A program made the translations under genes and the position numbers. This document shows positions 35,730-47,689 of a stretch of DNA of 64,000 nt, in pieces; within the stretch, counting starts at the first letter, position 1, and every line of letters starts with the position of its first letter. Below the pieces are notes generated by a model, which searched no databases, had not been told where the DNA came from, and saw only the letters and a list, made by a program, of their open reading frames with translations. The DNA is from Daucus carota subsp. sativus (Eukaryota; Streptophyta; Magnoliopsida; Apiales; Apiaceae). The DNA lies in the NCBI RefSeq assembly GCF_001625215.2, contig NC_030389.2, positions 346,930 through 410,929 of the forward strand, read 5' to 3'.

Positions 35730-38612
35730 TGTTGTTTCTTCTCTTCTTCTCTGGTAATTTGATCAATCTCAAGAAACAAGATAAACTACCTTAATTCTCT
35801 CAAATAATTCATACTTAATCTGGACCATCCTTTTAATATTTCTCGACAAGATATTACAATTATATTCCGTAGAAATTGTGGGATAACTAGATTGTGGGGG
35901 TAAATTAGAGAAGAAAAACATGTGAAAAAGAAAATGAGGACCGAACTTTATCAATTTTTGTATTTTAATGATCGAAATTTCAAAATTTGTAATATGACGG
36001 GAAAATAGCTTTTTTTTTCTCAAAAAAATGTCATTGGCCGCCTTTTTGAAATATAAAATCAATGTTCGGATACTATATTACAAATATGAAATTTCAACCA
36101 TCAAAATACAAAAACGGGTACAGTTCAGCAACAGCTCTGTAATTTACTTCAAATAAATTATATAGAGTTTGTCAAAAAAAATATACTTTTTTAAAATGTA
36201 ATCATGTCCTACTATTTAATGCATAACACATTTTTATTGATTCTCCACTCACTAGTAACTGAATTGTCTATTAGAAGGATTTTTTTGTAAATTTTATTTT
36301 TATTTATACTAGTATTTTTGCCCGCTCCGCTAAGGCTTTTATAAATTTTTAAATTAATTTGATTTATTTAAATGTATATGAAAAACCAATATTTTTTTTG
36401 TTTTGTTTAAGTTGTTTTTAAAACATTTTGTCCGTTTTTTTTACAATTTTCAGTTGAAAACTACAGTGTATTAACTTATATATATTTTTAAAACTGAAGT
36501 ACATACATCTAAAGTGGGCTATTTGCTAGGCTTATTAGTGGGCTTACTATCTACGGGTTGGTTATTACATAAATGGGTGGTCGGGGGTTGCATCTGTTCT
36601 ATCTTAATTAGCTGTTTTAAACTGTAAATATAAAAGCACCGCAGTGAAATTGGGAATTGATCAAAGCTTGCATCTTCATCTCATCTTCTCCACAGCTTGG
36701 TTTAACTCTTGTAAGTGCACATAATTTTTTGGTTTTTCATCTCATCTTACTGATTTCCTCTGTTTCAATTAGTACATTTTCATCTCTACATTTGCATCTG
36801 TTTCAATTAGTCATCTCCTTGCACATCGTCCTTGCACAGCTTGTATGTTACCTCTTTGCACTGCAGCGAAATCAATTAGTGATTTCCTCTTGTTCATGTG
36901 CAGGAAAGTATGATGAATACGGTGGAAAAGTCTTTGGATTTCTTGTCTCTGAAGGATTTTTTTGTAGATTTTATTTTTATTTATATTACTTTAGATTTTG
37001 TCTTCCAAAAAATTTAACTATTTCTTTTTCAAAAATCGCCATTTTTAAATCAAATTAAATTGTTACTTCCAAAAGCTACTAAAATGTTGGGAAGACCCAA
37101 AGAATATTGTTGAGAAGAGATAGACAAAAAGGGGGACGGATACAAAACTATCTAAAGAAGGTATTATCATGAAATTTAGCTGATGCTTGATAATTAGTGC
37201 TGTATAATTGGTCACAACTCACAACAAAAACACTTGTCATCGAAGAAAATTAAAAGGTAGCAGAGGTCGGGGGGAAAGGCACGGTGAATTTGCAAAAGCA
37301 CATTCGTCATAAATAAATCCCAACAAATTGATTTTGGAACGGGTGAAATAAGTTGAGAGGAAGAAGTCGCGGCGATAAGAAATTAAAATTGTTGCTAATC
37401 TGCTCGTGTTTATTGATAGCAGACTGATGAAGATGGTATGATTTTGAATTAACTTCAACAAAGATGATTTGTTTGATATTGAATTAATTCCAATGAACAT
37501 GATTCATATAATATTATTAAATTCACTTCAATGAAAAATACTACGTAATTAAGGAATTTTCTTTTAAAACTCATGCAGAATCTAATTTAAGTATCACATA
37601 AATAATTCAATTTAGTTTATGTCTGATGAAATCTCGTTGATAATTAGATTTTATCCGATTAAGTACATTATATTAACTATATTATGTTTGTTATTAAGTA
37701 CAGTAATTGTAAAATTCAATAAAATCCATGTTTTTTTTTACTTTAATTATATAGTATAGATGTGTATTAATATGTGCACTAATCATAAACTCTTTGATAT
37801 AAAAGAAGCCGATAATAAACAATATAGCTGATGAGAAGGGGGAGAAAAAGACGGCTGCTATAAGAAAGGGGAAAAAGACGGTCATCGAAATAATAGCAAT
37901 ATATTAAAGCACTAAAAAGACTCGTTGATTGTGTTTTAGCTATAGTTATCGGGCATAGATATCTATTTTCAACAACATTGGTTATTAGTTGTCATTATTA
38001 TTAATTTTTGTGTGTTTTGTTTACATATTATTATAAGCACTTGATAAAATTATACTAAACTCCTAATATCTTATATTTTTACAACTGAAACATGGACAAT
38101 TTTTTATTTTTATATATTATCCCATGTCATTCGTCTATCTGACAATAAAAACCATGACACGATATTATCTGGGATAAAAATAGACATTACAGGTTTAAAG
38201 TCGGTGGTTATTACTAATTATATGAGTGATATTTACTTTCTAACATATCCAAAATTGAGTGATAAAAAAATATATTTTTTCTGTATTATAATCGGTGTTA
38301 ATTTAAGAATGTTACATATCACGATATTTATTCACGGTCATATTTACTGTTTGTAATTAACTCTGCTTAGACAATCTAACACATCTTTATCATAGATACG
38401 GAGAGAAAGAGGTGTATATAGACATGTTTCATGAGACTGGTGAAAAAAAAAAAAAAGGCTCTACTCTTTTTGTTATACTTGTGTCGGGACTGTTTGTCGC
38501 ATAATCTCACATTGGCTCTATCACTTAAGGTACCCCGATGATGGATAATTTATTAATTTGTCTCTTATTATGGTGAAAGATGATTAAAGACTTTGTTCGC
38601 TAGTAACATGTA
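35730..38612. other. Intergenic AT-rich stretch
   Basis: No gene supported. Short poly-A/T tracts occur (A14 at about 38441-38456), together with a doublet GGGGGAGAAAAAGACGG / AGGGGAAAAAGACGG at 37838-37881 and (AT)-rich DNA. The TTTTTGCCCGCTCCGCTAAGG segment near 36313 looks like the edge of a dispersed repeat but has no identifiable partner here. Confidence 0.45.
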
Positions 38613-38915
38613 CTCCCTCCGTCCCACCAGATTCTTTACAGTTTCCTTTTTGGGATGTCCCATCCAATTCTTTACATTCCAAAACTTACCAAAAATAGTC
38701 AATGGGTCCCACCACTTCCCAACTTTTCCTCCCTTTTCACACTACTTTTACTTCCTTTTCACACTACTTTTACTCCACTATCTCTCTTTTATTCATTAAA
38801 AATTGACGGGTTCCACCACTTCACCCACTTTTCTTCCTCTTTTCCACTACTTTATACATATTTCTTAACCTCCGTGCCCAAACCAAACGTAAAGAATTGG
38901 CTGGGACGGAGGGAG
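38613..38915. mobile_element. Stowaway MITE (Tc1/mariner type)
   Basis: Ends CTCCCTCCGTCCCA and complement CTCCCTCCGTCCCA are inverted, flanked by TA on both sides (38611-38612 and 38916-38917). AGATTCTTTAC and GTAAAGAATTGG extend the symmetry. 303 bp, no ORF. It lies about 700 bases upstream of the reticulon ATG. Confidence 0.88.
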
Positions 38916-39423
38916 TATTTAACTAGAACAAGACAATCTTTTACTAGTCTTCATCGTTAATTCTCGCAAAAATGCAAAATAAAAATTTTGTTGCATTATA
39001 CTAGGTCAAGTATTCAATAAATTATCGTCGATCTATCATTACTGTTAGGAGTAAGCGTTTCATTTTTTTTTACACTTTTTACATTACTTGACACGTATTT
39101 TGAAACGTGCGTGAAACATAATTTCGTAACTTCTTTTAAATTTTAATTTTTATAAAAAGAATTTAAATATTGAATTTTTATTAAAAAAAAACGTTTAAAA
39201 TAATTTATTAAAATATACGTCATGAGAAGATTAAAATGCGTGCCGAGATCTCGAAGGAGTACGAAGAAGTTGTAATTTGTAAATATGTTAAAGTTTTTTT
39301 GCTTTTTGTTTGAAAAAAGTAAATATGTTAAAGTTGACTCTTGAATTGATCGTTGAACAGGAATAAAATAATAATATATAATGATATTGAAATCCATTAG
39401 GAATAATGATTCTTTGCGCAACA

Positions 39424-39432
39424 CTGTATATA
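39424..39432 (+). promoter_or_regulatory. TATA-like box upstream of reticulon
   Basis: TGTATATATG lies about 195 bases before the reticulon ATG. A plausible leader intron (GTGCGT donor at 39469, TTTGGTAG acceptor at about 39600) would fall between. Confidence 0.4.
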
Positions 39433-39625
39433 TGTAGCGGCGATTCCGGTGGACGGCGATTATACAGGTGCGTTACTTTTCGATCTAATTCTTGTCGTTT
39501 TCTTAATTAGCGGTTGCTTAGGCTCGTATGATCGCCACAGTTATTATTCTTATTGATGCTAGGGTTTAGGATTGAATTGGTTCTGTGTTTTGTTTGGTAG
39601 CAGAAACTACTAGTGGGTGAATGAG

Positions 39626-42600
39626 ATGGATAGCAATAGCAATAGCAATGCAGCAGCTTCAGCACTTAATAACAACAACAATAATAATGATAATATGAAT
39701 AACGGCGGAGGTGTATCCTCTAAAAGTAAGACTAATGATGGTGGTGAGAGGAAAGGAGGAGGAGGAGCAGGAATTAAGGGGGAAATGGTTGGGAAGACGA
39801 TTATAGGCATCATTTGTGGCACTCTGGTTTACTACCACTGCGCGTACCGGAATTCTACCTTCCTATCCCTTTTATCAGATGTATTTATCGTCCTCCTCTG
39901 CTCCCTTGCTATTCTCGGTCTCCTCTTCCGCCAAATTAACATTCAGTAAGTCATTTTCTTTTTCATTTCGCAAGCTGGATTCTCATCTCCTTTTCCTTAT
40001 ATTTGTTATTCTTTGTCAAGGGTTCCGGTTGATCCTCTCGAATGGCAAATTTCTCAGGATACTGCTAACAGCATCTTTGCGTGCCTCGCCAACACTATAG
40101 GTGCTGCGGAGTCTGTTCTACGTGTCGCTGCTACAGGCCAGGACAAGAGGCTATTCTTCAAGGTCTTTTTCTCGCACATGATTTTGTATTAACTTTACCG
40201 TGATTGCTACAAATTGTTTCTTGTTCAAACAACTCGTTCTGACTACATTACACAGGGTTTTGAGGCCTAGATAATGTGAAATTAACCAACAAATCCACCC
40301 TTAAGAGTGAGCATCTCCTATTCATTATCTCCGCTTATCACGAGATAATTCTCATTGTAATACAAAAAATCTGAACGCATGATGGTCATGTTATAACTAA
40401 TACTTTACATACTCATAGTTATATTTGTATATACATTAAATGATTTTTAGTCTATATTAATATTTGTTAAAAGTTTATAATTAATAAGGGGTTAATTATT
40501 GAACAACTCACTTATTCCCCTCCAATATATCATAGGGGTCACCCGCAATATTTTGGTCTCTATTAATAAACTCGAGTGGAGACATGTTGCACTCCGTTAA
40601 ATTTTTATGGACTTTTAGTAAGGGTACTAGTCTTTTACTGTCTCAAGTAGGAATAATATAAATAGCCAATGTCAGTTGTAATTTGGTTATCTATAACAGA
40701 ACTATCTCTTGTTCTTCAATCTTCCACCAATTTCTTCGTCTCTCTAGATTCTCTGCTCTTCCTCTATCTATAACAGAACTATCTCTTGTGTTCTTCAGTT
40801 TTTCTTCTTTTCTATTGCTTAGCTCTTTAGAATAAGCAATCTTTATCTGTTTACAGCCTTAACCTAGCTGTAAATCTCTGTTTCTCTACTTGATCAACGG
40901 TTAAATTATCAGAAAAACACAAAAATATCACAGAATCTGAAATGCAAACCCTATATCTTGACACCAACCTTATTTTAGATCTTGGATCGACTTGATTAGT
41001 TTAGATGTCATTTTTTTCGGGCATATGACTTGATCACCTCATCTGTGAGAGACCTATAATTGTTTTTTTTAAATCAGGTTTATGTCAAATCTCAGAATGT
41101 GGCTCATAAATGTGATGAGCTAAAGTCTTTGCGGACTTACTAGAGCACTTGCTAGGACTACTCGGGGAAGGGGAACAAAATTTCAAGTCTTCTAGGTTAC
41201 CTTTGAAACTATTAAATGCACACTCAATTGTGGTAGAGGATTATAATTTAAAATTTTCAAATTAGGTTTATATCAAAGCTCAGAATGTAACTCATGAATG
41301 TGATGAGCTAAAGTCTTTGCGGACTTACTAGAGCACTAGCTAGAACTACTCGGGAAAGGGGAACAAATTTTAAAAGTCTTGTAGGTTACCTATTAAACTA
41401 TTAAATGCACACTCAATTGAGGCAAAGACCTTTATCTCCAAAAGTATACTCGCTTGTAAAATACTTGGAGTTCTCACGTTCTGTTCCACCAGAAGAGTGA
41501 GTCAACTTTGAAGGACATATGGACTTCGTCAATCTGTTGCATAAATCATCACCATGATTTTTTAAGGTTATCTTGAAAAGCTTAAATTAATCCGTTAAAA
41601 TTTGAAACATGAATATTGTGGGATCTAGGAAAGAAGACATATATTGTAGGATTTCTTGTCACAGCTATCATCGTGCTTTTGTCTCATGTAAGTGTCAATT
41701 CTCGAGTGAAATGTGATGAATTGGTGAGACAAGGAAATTGGGTCGAGAGAAGCAAAGTAAATAATCAAAGTACGAACATATTTGACTATTATACCACTAA
41801 ATATTTCTGCTACCCGAATTCTGGTGGAAGTTTCAAAATATTGGACTCAGCAATTATTCAAAAACTGTCTCTTTTTTTAACCTATGATACGTGTCCTAAT
41901 GTCCATACGACAATACCTATGTCCGAGTCTCGAGTTTTCCTGCCAATATGTAAAGTCAGGGCGATAGGGCTTTATGTAGGACAAGAAGAAAAGGATTTAA
42001 AAAAAAGGATAAAAACCTATATCTGCACATAATCATAGAGACAGATAAATTATCAGTTTCATTTATAATCAACAATTCGTAATATCTATAATATCCAAAT
42101 AAAGAAGATTACATTTGTTTACGTAAAGATTTTAAAATCGGGCCAAGTAAACTTGGAAATAACTAAAATGTTTAATAGAAAGAAACTATTTATTATTTTG
42201 CCACCACAATTTAATATTTCCCAATAATAATACAATAGCTAATCAGTTACAAATAATTATTTTCTTAATATATATAATATACACAGTTTCCTAAATTATT
42301 TGTGTACATCACATAACAAAAGATTCTTCCAGGGAACAATGGGAACTGGAAGATGTGTGTATATACTTGTAATATATAACATCCAATTTTTAATACCCAT
42401 GCTTGTTTATTTTTTTTCCAATTAGTTCTGAGATGTATTGAACTCATAATTCATTAGATTACTTTTTATGAATGTCAATTAAGTATCGTAAGTAATGATA
42501 TGCAATATGAGATTCTTCCACTTAGTTGTGAGTAATATGCAATATGCAGGATTTGGGGGGGTTCTCTTGCAACATAGACAACTCAACAATGTATTTATTA

Positions 42601-43966
42601 CAAAGTTTAAATCTCTGATTAAGAAACAATCCAGGGTTCCTATCTATAATAAACTTCTTCTTTCGCATTCTAAGTCCATTTTAAAGCTCTTCTAAGTAAT
42701 ATCACATAAACGTACTTCTCCATGGGCGATTTTCCACACAAGAAATATTCTGCTTGCTTTAGAAAGAAGTATTTTTCAGCTAAACAATATATTGATCTGC
42801 ATGTTCAATACTCCACAGGTAGTCACCTTTCTCTATATGCTCTCAGCTTTGGGAAGGGTGGTCTCAGGTGTTACAATTGCATATGCTGGTAAGTGGTGAC
42901 ACACTTTGTCTTCTCCTCATGACTGTTTGTGTCAGCTGTTAAATGAAAAATCATTTATATTTGCTTGCTCTTATATCAATTTGGAAATAATGTATTGTCA
43001 TTTATGTGATCAAAGCAAATTATACTCATAATCGGAGTAAGAATAGTTTTTACTGAACGCAGATCTTTATATAAATTAACTACATTAGTTCTGAATATCA
43101 AATTGACACAAAATCTGTTCTTTGAGTTAAATTAAATGTCCCATCTTGCAAGTTGGTTCCAAGTTTAGTGATGCTTAAGGCTTTTAGCCTAATAACCCTA
43201 CATATGTTATATAAAAAAAGTATATATATTTGTAATATTATATAGGGTTTGTCTAGTGTGTGCCCATGGGCACATGCTAAGCACCAAAATCTATAATTTT
43301 GGTGGATTTTGATTGGTGTGGTTGGTGAATTTGCAGGGGGGGTCCACCATTATAAAGAAGCATGAGCCAATCAAAATCCACCAAATTTATAAATTTTGGT
43401 GCATGGGCACACACTAGCAAAACCGTATTATATATTAACCAAAAATACTCACATGCAAAAATAAAAAATACTGCCATCCCCTCCCTCCTCGAGTCTTCTG
43501 CCTAGTGGCTGCTGCTTTTGTTATTCCTAAGCTGATTCTCAGTGAAACATAAAATCTACTGTTTTCAGTTTCCACAGAAGTCAACTGTTGAGCTTATGAA
43601 TCCTTCAATTACAATTTTTACTGTATTTGCAACCATTTCTAATTTCAATTTACTGTCCTGTCTCTTTCTTGTGAAGCTGTAAAATAAATGCCTTAAAAGT
43701 AAGCCGTGAGATCCTGCCAGCACTATTAAAGCTGTAAATGCAGATTCAATCATACTTCTTTATATACCTATACAAGGAAAATAATTTCCTTTTGAGTAGT
43801 TTAAAAATGTATTTTACTAGTTTCCAGAGTTTCCTTTTGTTAGTTTTAAATATATGTGCTTATCTCAATCGATTATGCTTCAACAGGACTATGTTTGTTT
43901 AGTGTCTACCTGCTTGCTGAAAATTCATCATTAATCACAACATGCATGTCACGGGTTTCTGGGTGA
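39626..43966 (+). CDS. Reticulon-like protein (short plant RTNLB)
   Basis: Reticulons are ER membrane-shaping proteins with two long hydrophobic hairpins. Four exons, 39626-39945, 40021-40162, 42819-42888 and 43887-43966; every join is in frame; 203 residues. The N-terminus is low complexity (Asn-rich about 10-30, then Gly/Ser/Lys). Hairpin 1 covers about 55-107 (GKTIIGIICGTLVYYHCAYRNSTFLSLLSDVFIVLLCSLAILGLLF). A loop follows (VPVDPLEWQISQDTANSIF, TGQDKRLFFK). Hairpin 2 starts VVTFLYMLSALGRVVSGVTIAYAGLCLFSVYLLAE. The order and spacing fit the reticulon domain. The protein ends 18 residues after hairpin 2 (SRVSG) at a TGA that lies inside a 28-bp tandem duplication, so the C-terminus may have been altered. 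Intron 2 is 2.7 kb and holds repeats and an unexplained ORF. Assignment to the B17-B23-type small reticulons is by layout only. Confidence 0.8.
41078..41430. repeat. Diverged direct duplication, about 165 bp, in reticulon intron 2
   Basis: Copies at about 41078-41240 and 41262-41430 share GTGATGAGCTAAAGTCTTTG, CGGACTTACTAGAGCAC, GAAAGGGGAACAAA-type text and TTAAATGCACACTCAATTG in the same order. About 10-15% differences by eye. Confidence 0.8.
41613..42032 (+). pseudogene. Unrecognised secreted-type ORF without in-frame start
   Basis: An open frame of about 139 codons sits in reticulon intron 2, on the same strand. It has no ATG before the hydrophobic segment TYIVGFLVTAIIVLLSHVSV, which looks like a signal peptide. 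It continues as a hydrophilic domain with Cys residues (VKCDELVRQGNWVERSK, KYFCYPNSGG, TYDTCPNV, LPICKVRAIGLYVG, TYICT). An ATG at 41609 in another frame (MNIVGSRK) would join if one base near 41631-41633 were absent, so I read this as a frameshifted gene copy or a trapped exon. I do not recognise the family. Confidence 0.4.
43245..43425. mobile_element. MULE-type MITE (GGGTTTGTCTAGTG family)
   Basis: 181 bp; ends GGGTTTGTCTAGTGTGTGCC and complement CGGTTTTGCTAGTGTGTGCC; exact 9-bp duplication TATTATATA at 43236-43244 and 43426-43434. Inner arms CCAAAATCTATAATTTTGG and GATTTTGATTGG/CCAATCAAAATC make it a hairpin. It sits in reticulon intron 3. Confidence 0.9.
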
Positions 43967-44016
43967 GGAGATGGTTGAAACTGCGGTAGGGTGAGGAGAT
44001 GGTTGAAACCGCAGTA
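43961..44016. repeat. 28-bp tandem duplication spanning the reticulon stop codon
   Basis: Two units beginning GGGTGAGGAGATGGTTGAAA (43961 and 43989) differ at two positions in their last bases. The TGA of unit 1 is the predicted reticulon stop. Confidence 0.85.
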
Positions 44017-44257
44017 GACCGCTGAACACATCATAGATTCCAGTAATTTACTACTTTGTCGCCCCGTTGTTGATCGCATGGCTAATCTTTTTCCTTTTTT
44101 TTAGTTATGCGTATATAGGTTCAATCTTGTAGATGTTTACTGGTGTAAATGAGCATCTGTATTGCCAACCACATCATCAAACAGTGCTTTGAAGACAGAA
44201 GGGTTGCTTGTATAATATAGGACTCAGTATCTTAGTTATGTGTTATGCAGTTTAAGA

Positions 44258-44681
44258 GGGGTGTATTGGATTGGGATTTTAAAGCATTTCTTTTCATTCA
44301 TGAAATCCACGGGTATTCGATTGGGATTGTTTGAAATCCATTAAAATCTGGTGGTATTCAATTGGGATTTTAAATTATGCTACAAAATCTGGTGGTATTT
44401 TATTGGGATTTTAAATTATGCTTTAAAATCCGATGGTATTCAATTGGGATTTTTTTTAATCTATTAAAATCTGATGGTATTCAAATGCTGATAGATTTGT
44501 TTAGATTTCATGAAATAATGGATTTTGTGGCATTTTTCGTTGTATTTTAAGTTTTTTGAAATCGTATTTAAATCCTATTAACTCTGCGTCATTTTATCTG
44601 CACAAAATCAAAATCACGTACAATCCATTAAAATCTATAGACTAAAAACAATCCATTAAAATCTCAATCGAATACACCCCT
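44258..44681. mobile_element. MITE of the GGGGTGTATTGGATTGGGATTTTAA family
   Basis: Left GGGGTGTATTGGATTGGGAT and right complement GGGGTGTATTCGATTGAGAT are long inverted ends. The interior has several AAATCTGGTGGTATTCAATT repeats. Relatives lie at 51341-51776, 58262-58636 and, degenerate, at about 8870-9130. The target duplication is unclear. Confidence 0.75.
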
Positions 44682-44745
44682 ATAAATTTGTGGATTTATG
44701 GTTCACGGATCCCTTTGTCACATGAGTAGACTACTATAGAATCTA

Positions 44746-44966
44746 CTCCCTCTGGTCCCATATAAGTCACTTTGACTTTTCATCAAATCTAGATGTTTTG
44801 ACGACATATTTTGAATTAATATTTTCGAAATTTTTTTTTTTAAAATAAAAATATATATCTCATATTAGAAAAAGAAAATTTTAGAAAAAATAATTTTAAG
44901 TTGGTGGTCAAAGAACATAGAATTGTGCGGCAGAAAGTTTAAGTGGTGTATAAAAAGGATCGGGAG
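44746..44966. mobile_element. Stowaway-like remnant
   Basis: Left end CTCCCTCTGGTCCCATATAAG after TA; right end near GATCGGGAGGAAG is degraded. Internal GTCACTTTGAC and GGTGGTCAAAG text resembles other Stowaway copies. Confidence 0.45.
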
Positions 44967-45329
44967 GAAGCGGTAAATTGGATGCCCTGTTTGAGCGGTT
45001 ATATTGTAAAACAAATCTACATGAAATTCTGCTGCTTTGAAACATTTTTACTTCAAAATTCACCAATTTAGAATATGGATTTTCCTAAAATAACATGTTT
45101 TCTTAATTTTCCTAAATTTAAAAAATATTTGCAAAATAACTGTTTGCAACTAAAAGCAATTGATTCAACATTTATTATACCTTTTACAATCAAATGCAAC
45201 TCGAAACAACTTTTTATTGGAGTTGCCTTCGATTTTATTTTTATTTTGTCATAAAACGGTTGTATTATACCAAGATTGCAATTTACAATATTCGGATGGA
45301 TAGAGTTTCCTTCATTCAAAAAGGTATTT

Positions 45330-46394
45330 CATCTAACCGAAAGTATGAAAATACTCTCGATGTTTAGATAACATAACCTTTCAAGTCAGAAGAGATAACC
45401 CACAAAAAAAGTCTCGTTAAAACCCCTCAAGAGTAAAACCCTAAGGAAAAAAAACTCAAGGGGAAAAAGAGTGCCCTACAAAATTACATCTTTTAAAAAA
45501 GAGACTAAAAACTGATGTATTCTTTATTTCCTTCTATCAATATTTGTAGCTTAATTGTCTTGTACATCAAAGTTCTCGTCTTCTCGGAAGCAGCCTTAGT
45601 AACTAAGTTCATAAAATATCTTTCAAACATCCTGAAAACAAGACAAAACCAAATAAAAGTAATATGAGTGAATTTGAAAAAACTTAATGCCTCTATGGGC
45701 CAAAAGATGCCCAAATCATGGTCGCCATATATGGTACCAAAAACCGTTAATTAAGAATAATTAATATCCTTAATTAAGGCACAATTATTGGCCAATTAGC
45801 ATCTTCTTCTTACCCCTTCTTACCCCTTCTAGACTTCTCCACTACCACCACGAATGTTACAATTCATTGTTGTGCAAAAAGCTCCTGCATTCATAGTTGT
45901 AACCAAAGCAAATAATATCACCAGAACCAACACAAATAAATACACCAATAAAATTTATTTGAATGTTAACAAAGATCCAAAATTATTAAAAGATAAGAAT
46001 AGACAGAATGCAAAAAAAAAATAATGCAAAAATAAACGAGGGAAAATGAAATTAAGAACTTCAAGAGGTAAAGGCGAAAGAATACTTCCCGAATAGCTTG
46101 TTTTAAGACCCAAGATTTTTAACAGAACTAGCTAGGTCACATGCTTGATTAGAAAAGTGCCGCCATGAGGTCGAAAAATAGGGAGATCAGCAGATGCACA
46201 AACGGAAGATGAAGAATCAAAGCGAAAGCCGATTGTCGGGGGTTGTATGTATTTTGAATACGAGGAAAGATAGATCACCAAAAGATTCACAAAAAAAACA
46301 CACGATTAGAACAGTAGCTGTGATTTGGGGGCTAGGGTTTTACAAAACTCTCTTCTCATTTTTATCAACCAGAGAGAAAGAGAGAGATGGGAGA
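45330..46394 (-). other. Probable retroelement-derived segment
   Basis: The text GTCTCGTTAAAACCCCTC ... GTAAAACCCTAAGG ... CAAGGGGAAAAAGAGTGCC resembles a dispersed plant LTR-retroelement segment. The minus strand at 45505-45714 has a short open frame, without a recognisable domain. No ends were found, so this is only a suspicion. Confidence 0.3.
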
Positions 46395-46412
46395 GGGGGG
46401 GGGGGGGGGGGG
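46395..46412. repeat. Poly-G tract, 18 G
   Basis: Uninterrupted run of 18 G after a GAGAGAGATGGGAGA purine stretch. Confidence 0.9.
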
Positions 46413-46783
46413 AGGCTAGCCTTCGATTAGTTGCATTTGGTTATGTAAATTTGTAAAAAGTTTTAAAATGTAGTTTTTTGTATTTCTTTTTAAAAATAAA
46501 TATATTTTTACAAAAAATTAAAAAATGTATTATTAAAGAATTTTGATGATTTAATTGATACGTACGTGATCCCCTCGGGAAATCTAATATTTTGGTAGGA
46601 TTTGGTTTTGAAAAAGAGGGGGGAAAACCATAACAAGGATGCTATCAATCGACGGTGCGCAAATGAATATGGATATGAAAATATATCTATTCCTGATGAC
46701 AAAATCAGTCGCGATACAATAACAGAGGCATTCAAGATATAATCTGGTTCGATTAATATAATAACAGGGGTAACAAGGAAAAA

Positions 46784-46980
46784 AATAATGAAAAGACGTC
46801 AAATAAAAGAAAACATGTAGAAAATAGTCAAAGACAAATCAGAGCTTGTAATTGGGAGTGAGAAGAAAAATAATGAAAAGACGTCAAATGAAAGAAAGCA
46901 TGTAGAAAACGGATAAAGACAAATCGGAGCTGGTAAGTGGAAGCTGGTAAAGACAAATCGGAGCTAGCAAGTGAAAGTAA
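46784..46980. repeat. Tandem duplication of about 85 bp plus partial unit
   Basis: ATAATGAAAAGACGTCAAAT, AAAGAAA.CATGTAGAAAA and AAAGACAAATC.GAGCT occur in the same order from about 46784 and 46869. A further AAAGACAAATCGGAGCT unit is at about 46948. Confidence 0.75.
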
Positions 46981-47242
46981 GGACGACGGTGACTATGAAA
47001 GCATGTGGAAGAAATGTGAGGTTGATTTCTAAAGGCTGAAATGAAAGCACACCTACCATTTGCTCCAATTGATGTTAATATAGATTATATATACTTAGCA
47101 TTTGCATTTCATTCATTAGTATTTGGGTATGAGGATATATGTAATTAGGAAAGAGAAACTAGATCTCAGCTTGAATTATGAGCATTTCTCTATTATCTGT
47201 TTTTTTTATCTTTATTGATATTCAGTGTTCCCCTACAGAATT

Positions 47243-47531
47243 GGGTTAAGTATCAAGTTGGTTACTGAAGTGAAGGTCATATATCACTTCTTTCATTGAT
47301 CTGTTAGAGGTATCATTTTGATCACTAAAGTCGTATAAAATATCAAATGAATAAATATGAATATTATTTAAAATAATAATAAATATTATTTAAAATAAAT
47401 AATAAATGAATATCAAATGTATTCATTTGATATTTTATGCGACTTTAGTTATCAAAATGATACCTCTAAAAGATCAATGAAAGAAGTGATATATGGTCTT
47501 CACTTTAGTGACCAACTTGATACTTAACCCT
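47243..47531. mobile_element. Hairpin MULE-type MITE (GGGTTAAGTATCAAG ends)
   Basis: 289 bp with nearly perfect arms of more than 100 bp: GGGTTAAGTATCAAGTTGGT on the left and its complement at the right end. GGTATCATTTTGAT and its complement, and ATCAAATGAAT and its complement, are inside the arms. Exact 9-bp duplication TACAGAATT at 47234-47242 and 47532-47540, as for Mutator-like elements. Confidence 0.85.
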
Positions 47532-47689
47532 TACAGAATTACTCTTTTTATTAGGCTGATTCTTAGAGAATATTGTGCAGCTTCCATCTCAATCTGGTGA
47601 AATCGAGTAGTGTATTGTTGGTTACAATGAGGTGTGATCCTCTCCTAAGTTAGCTTCACTAAATACTCGCACATGGAGCACTGGTACAT

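Noticed and set aside
36657-37058. Plus-strand 133-codon frame
   Set aside because: Hydrophobic, Phe/Ser/Leu-rich text from T-rich DNA, no motif; not called a gene.
45505-45714. Minus-strand 69-codon frame
   Set aside because: No recognisable domain; possibly retroelement debris, listed only as part of a suspected segment.
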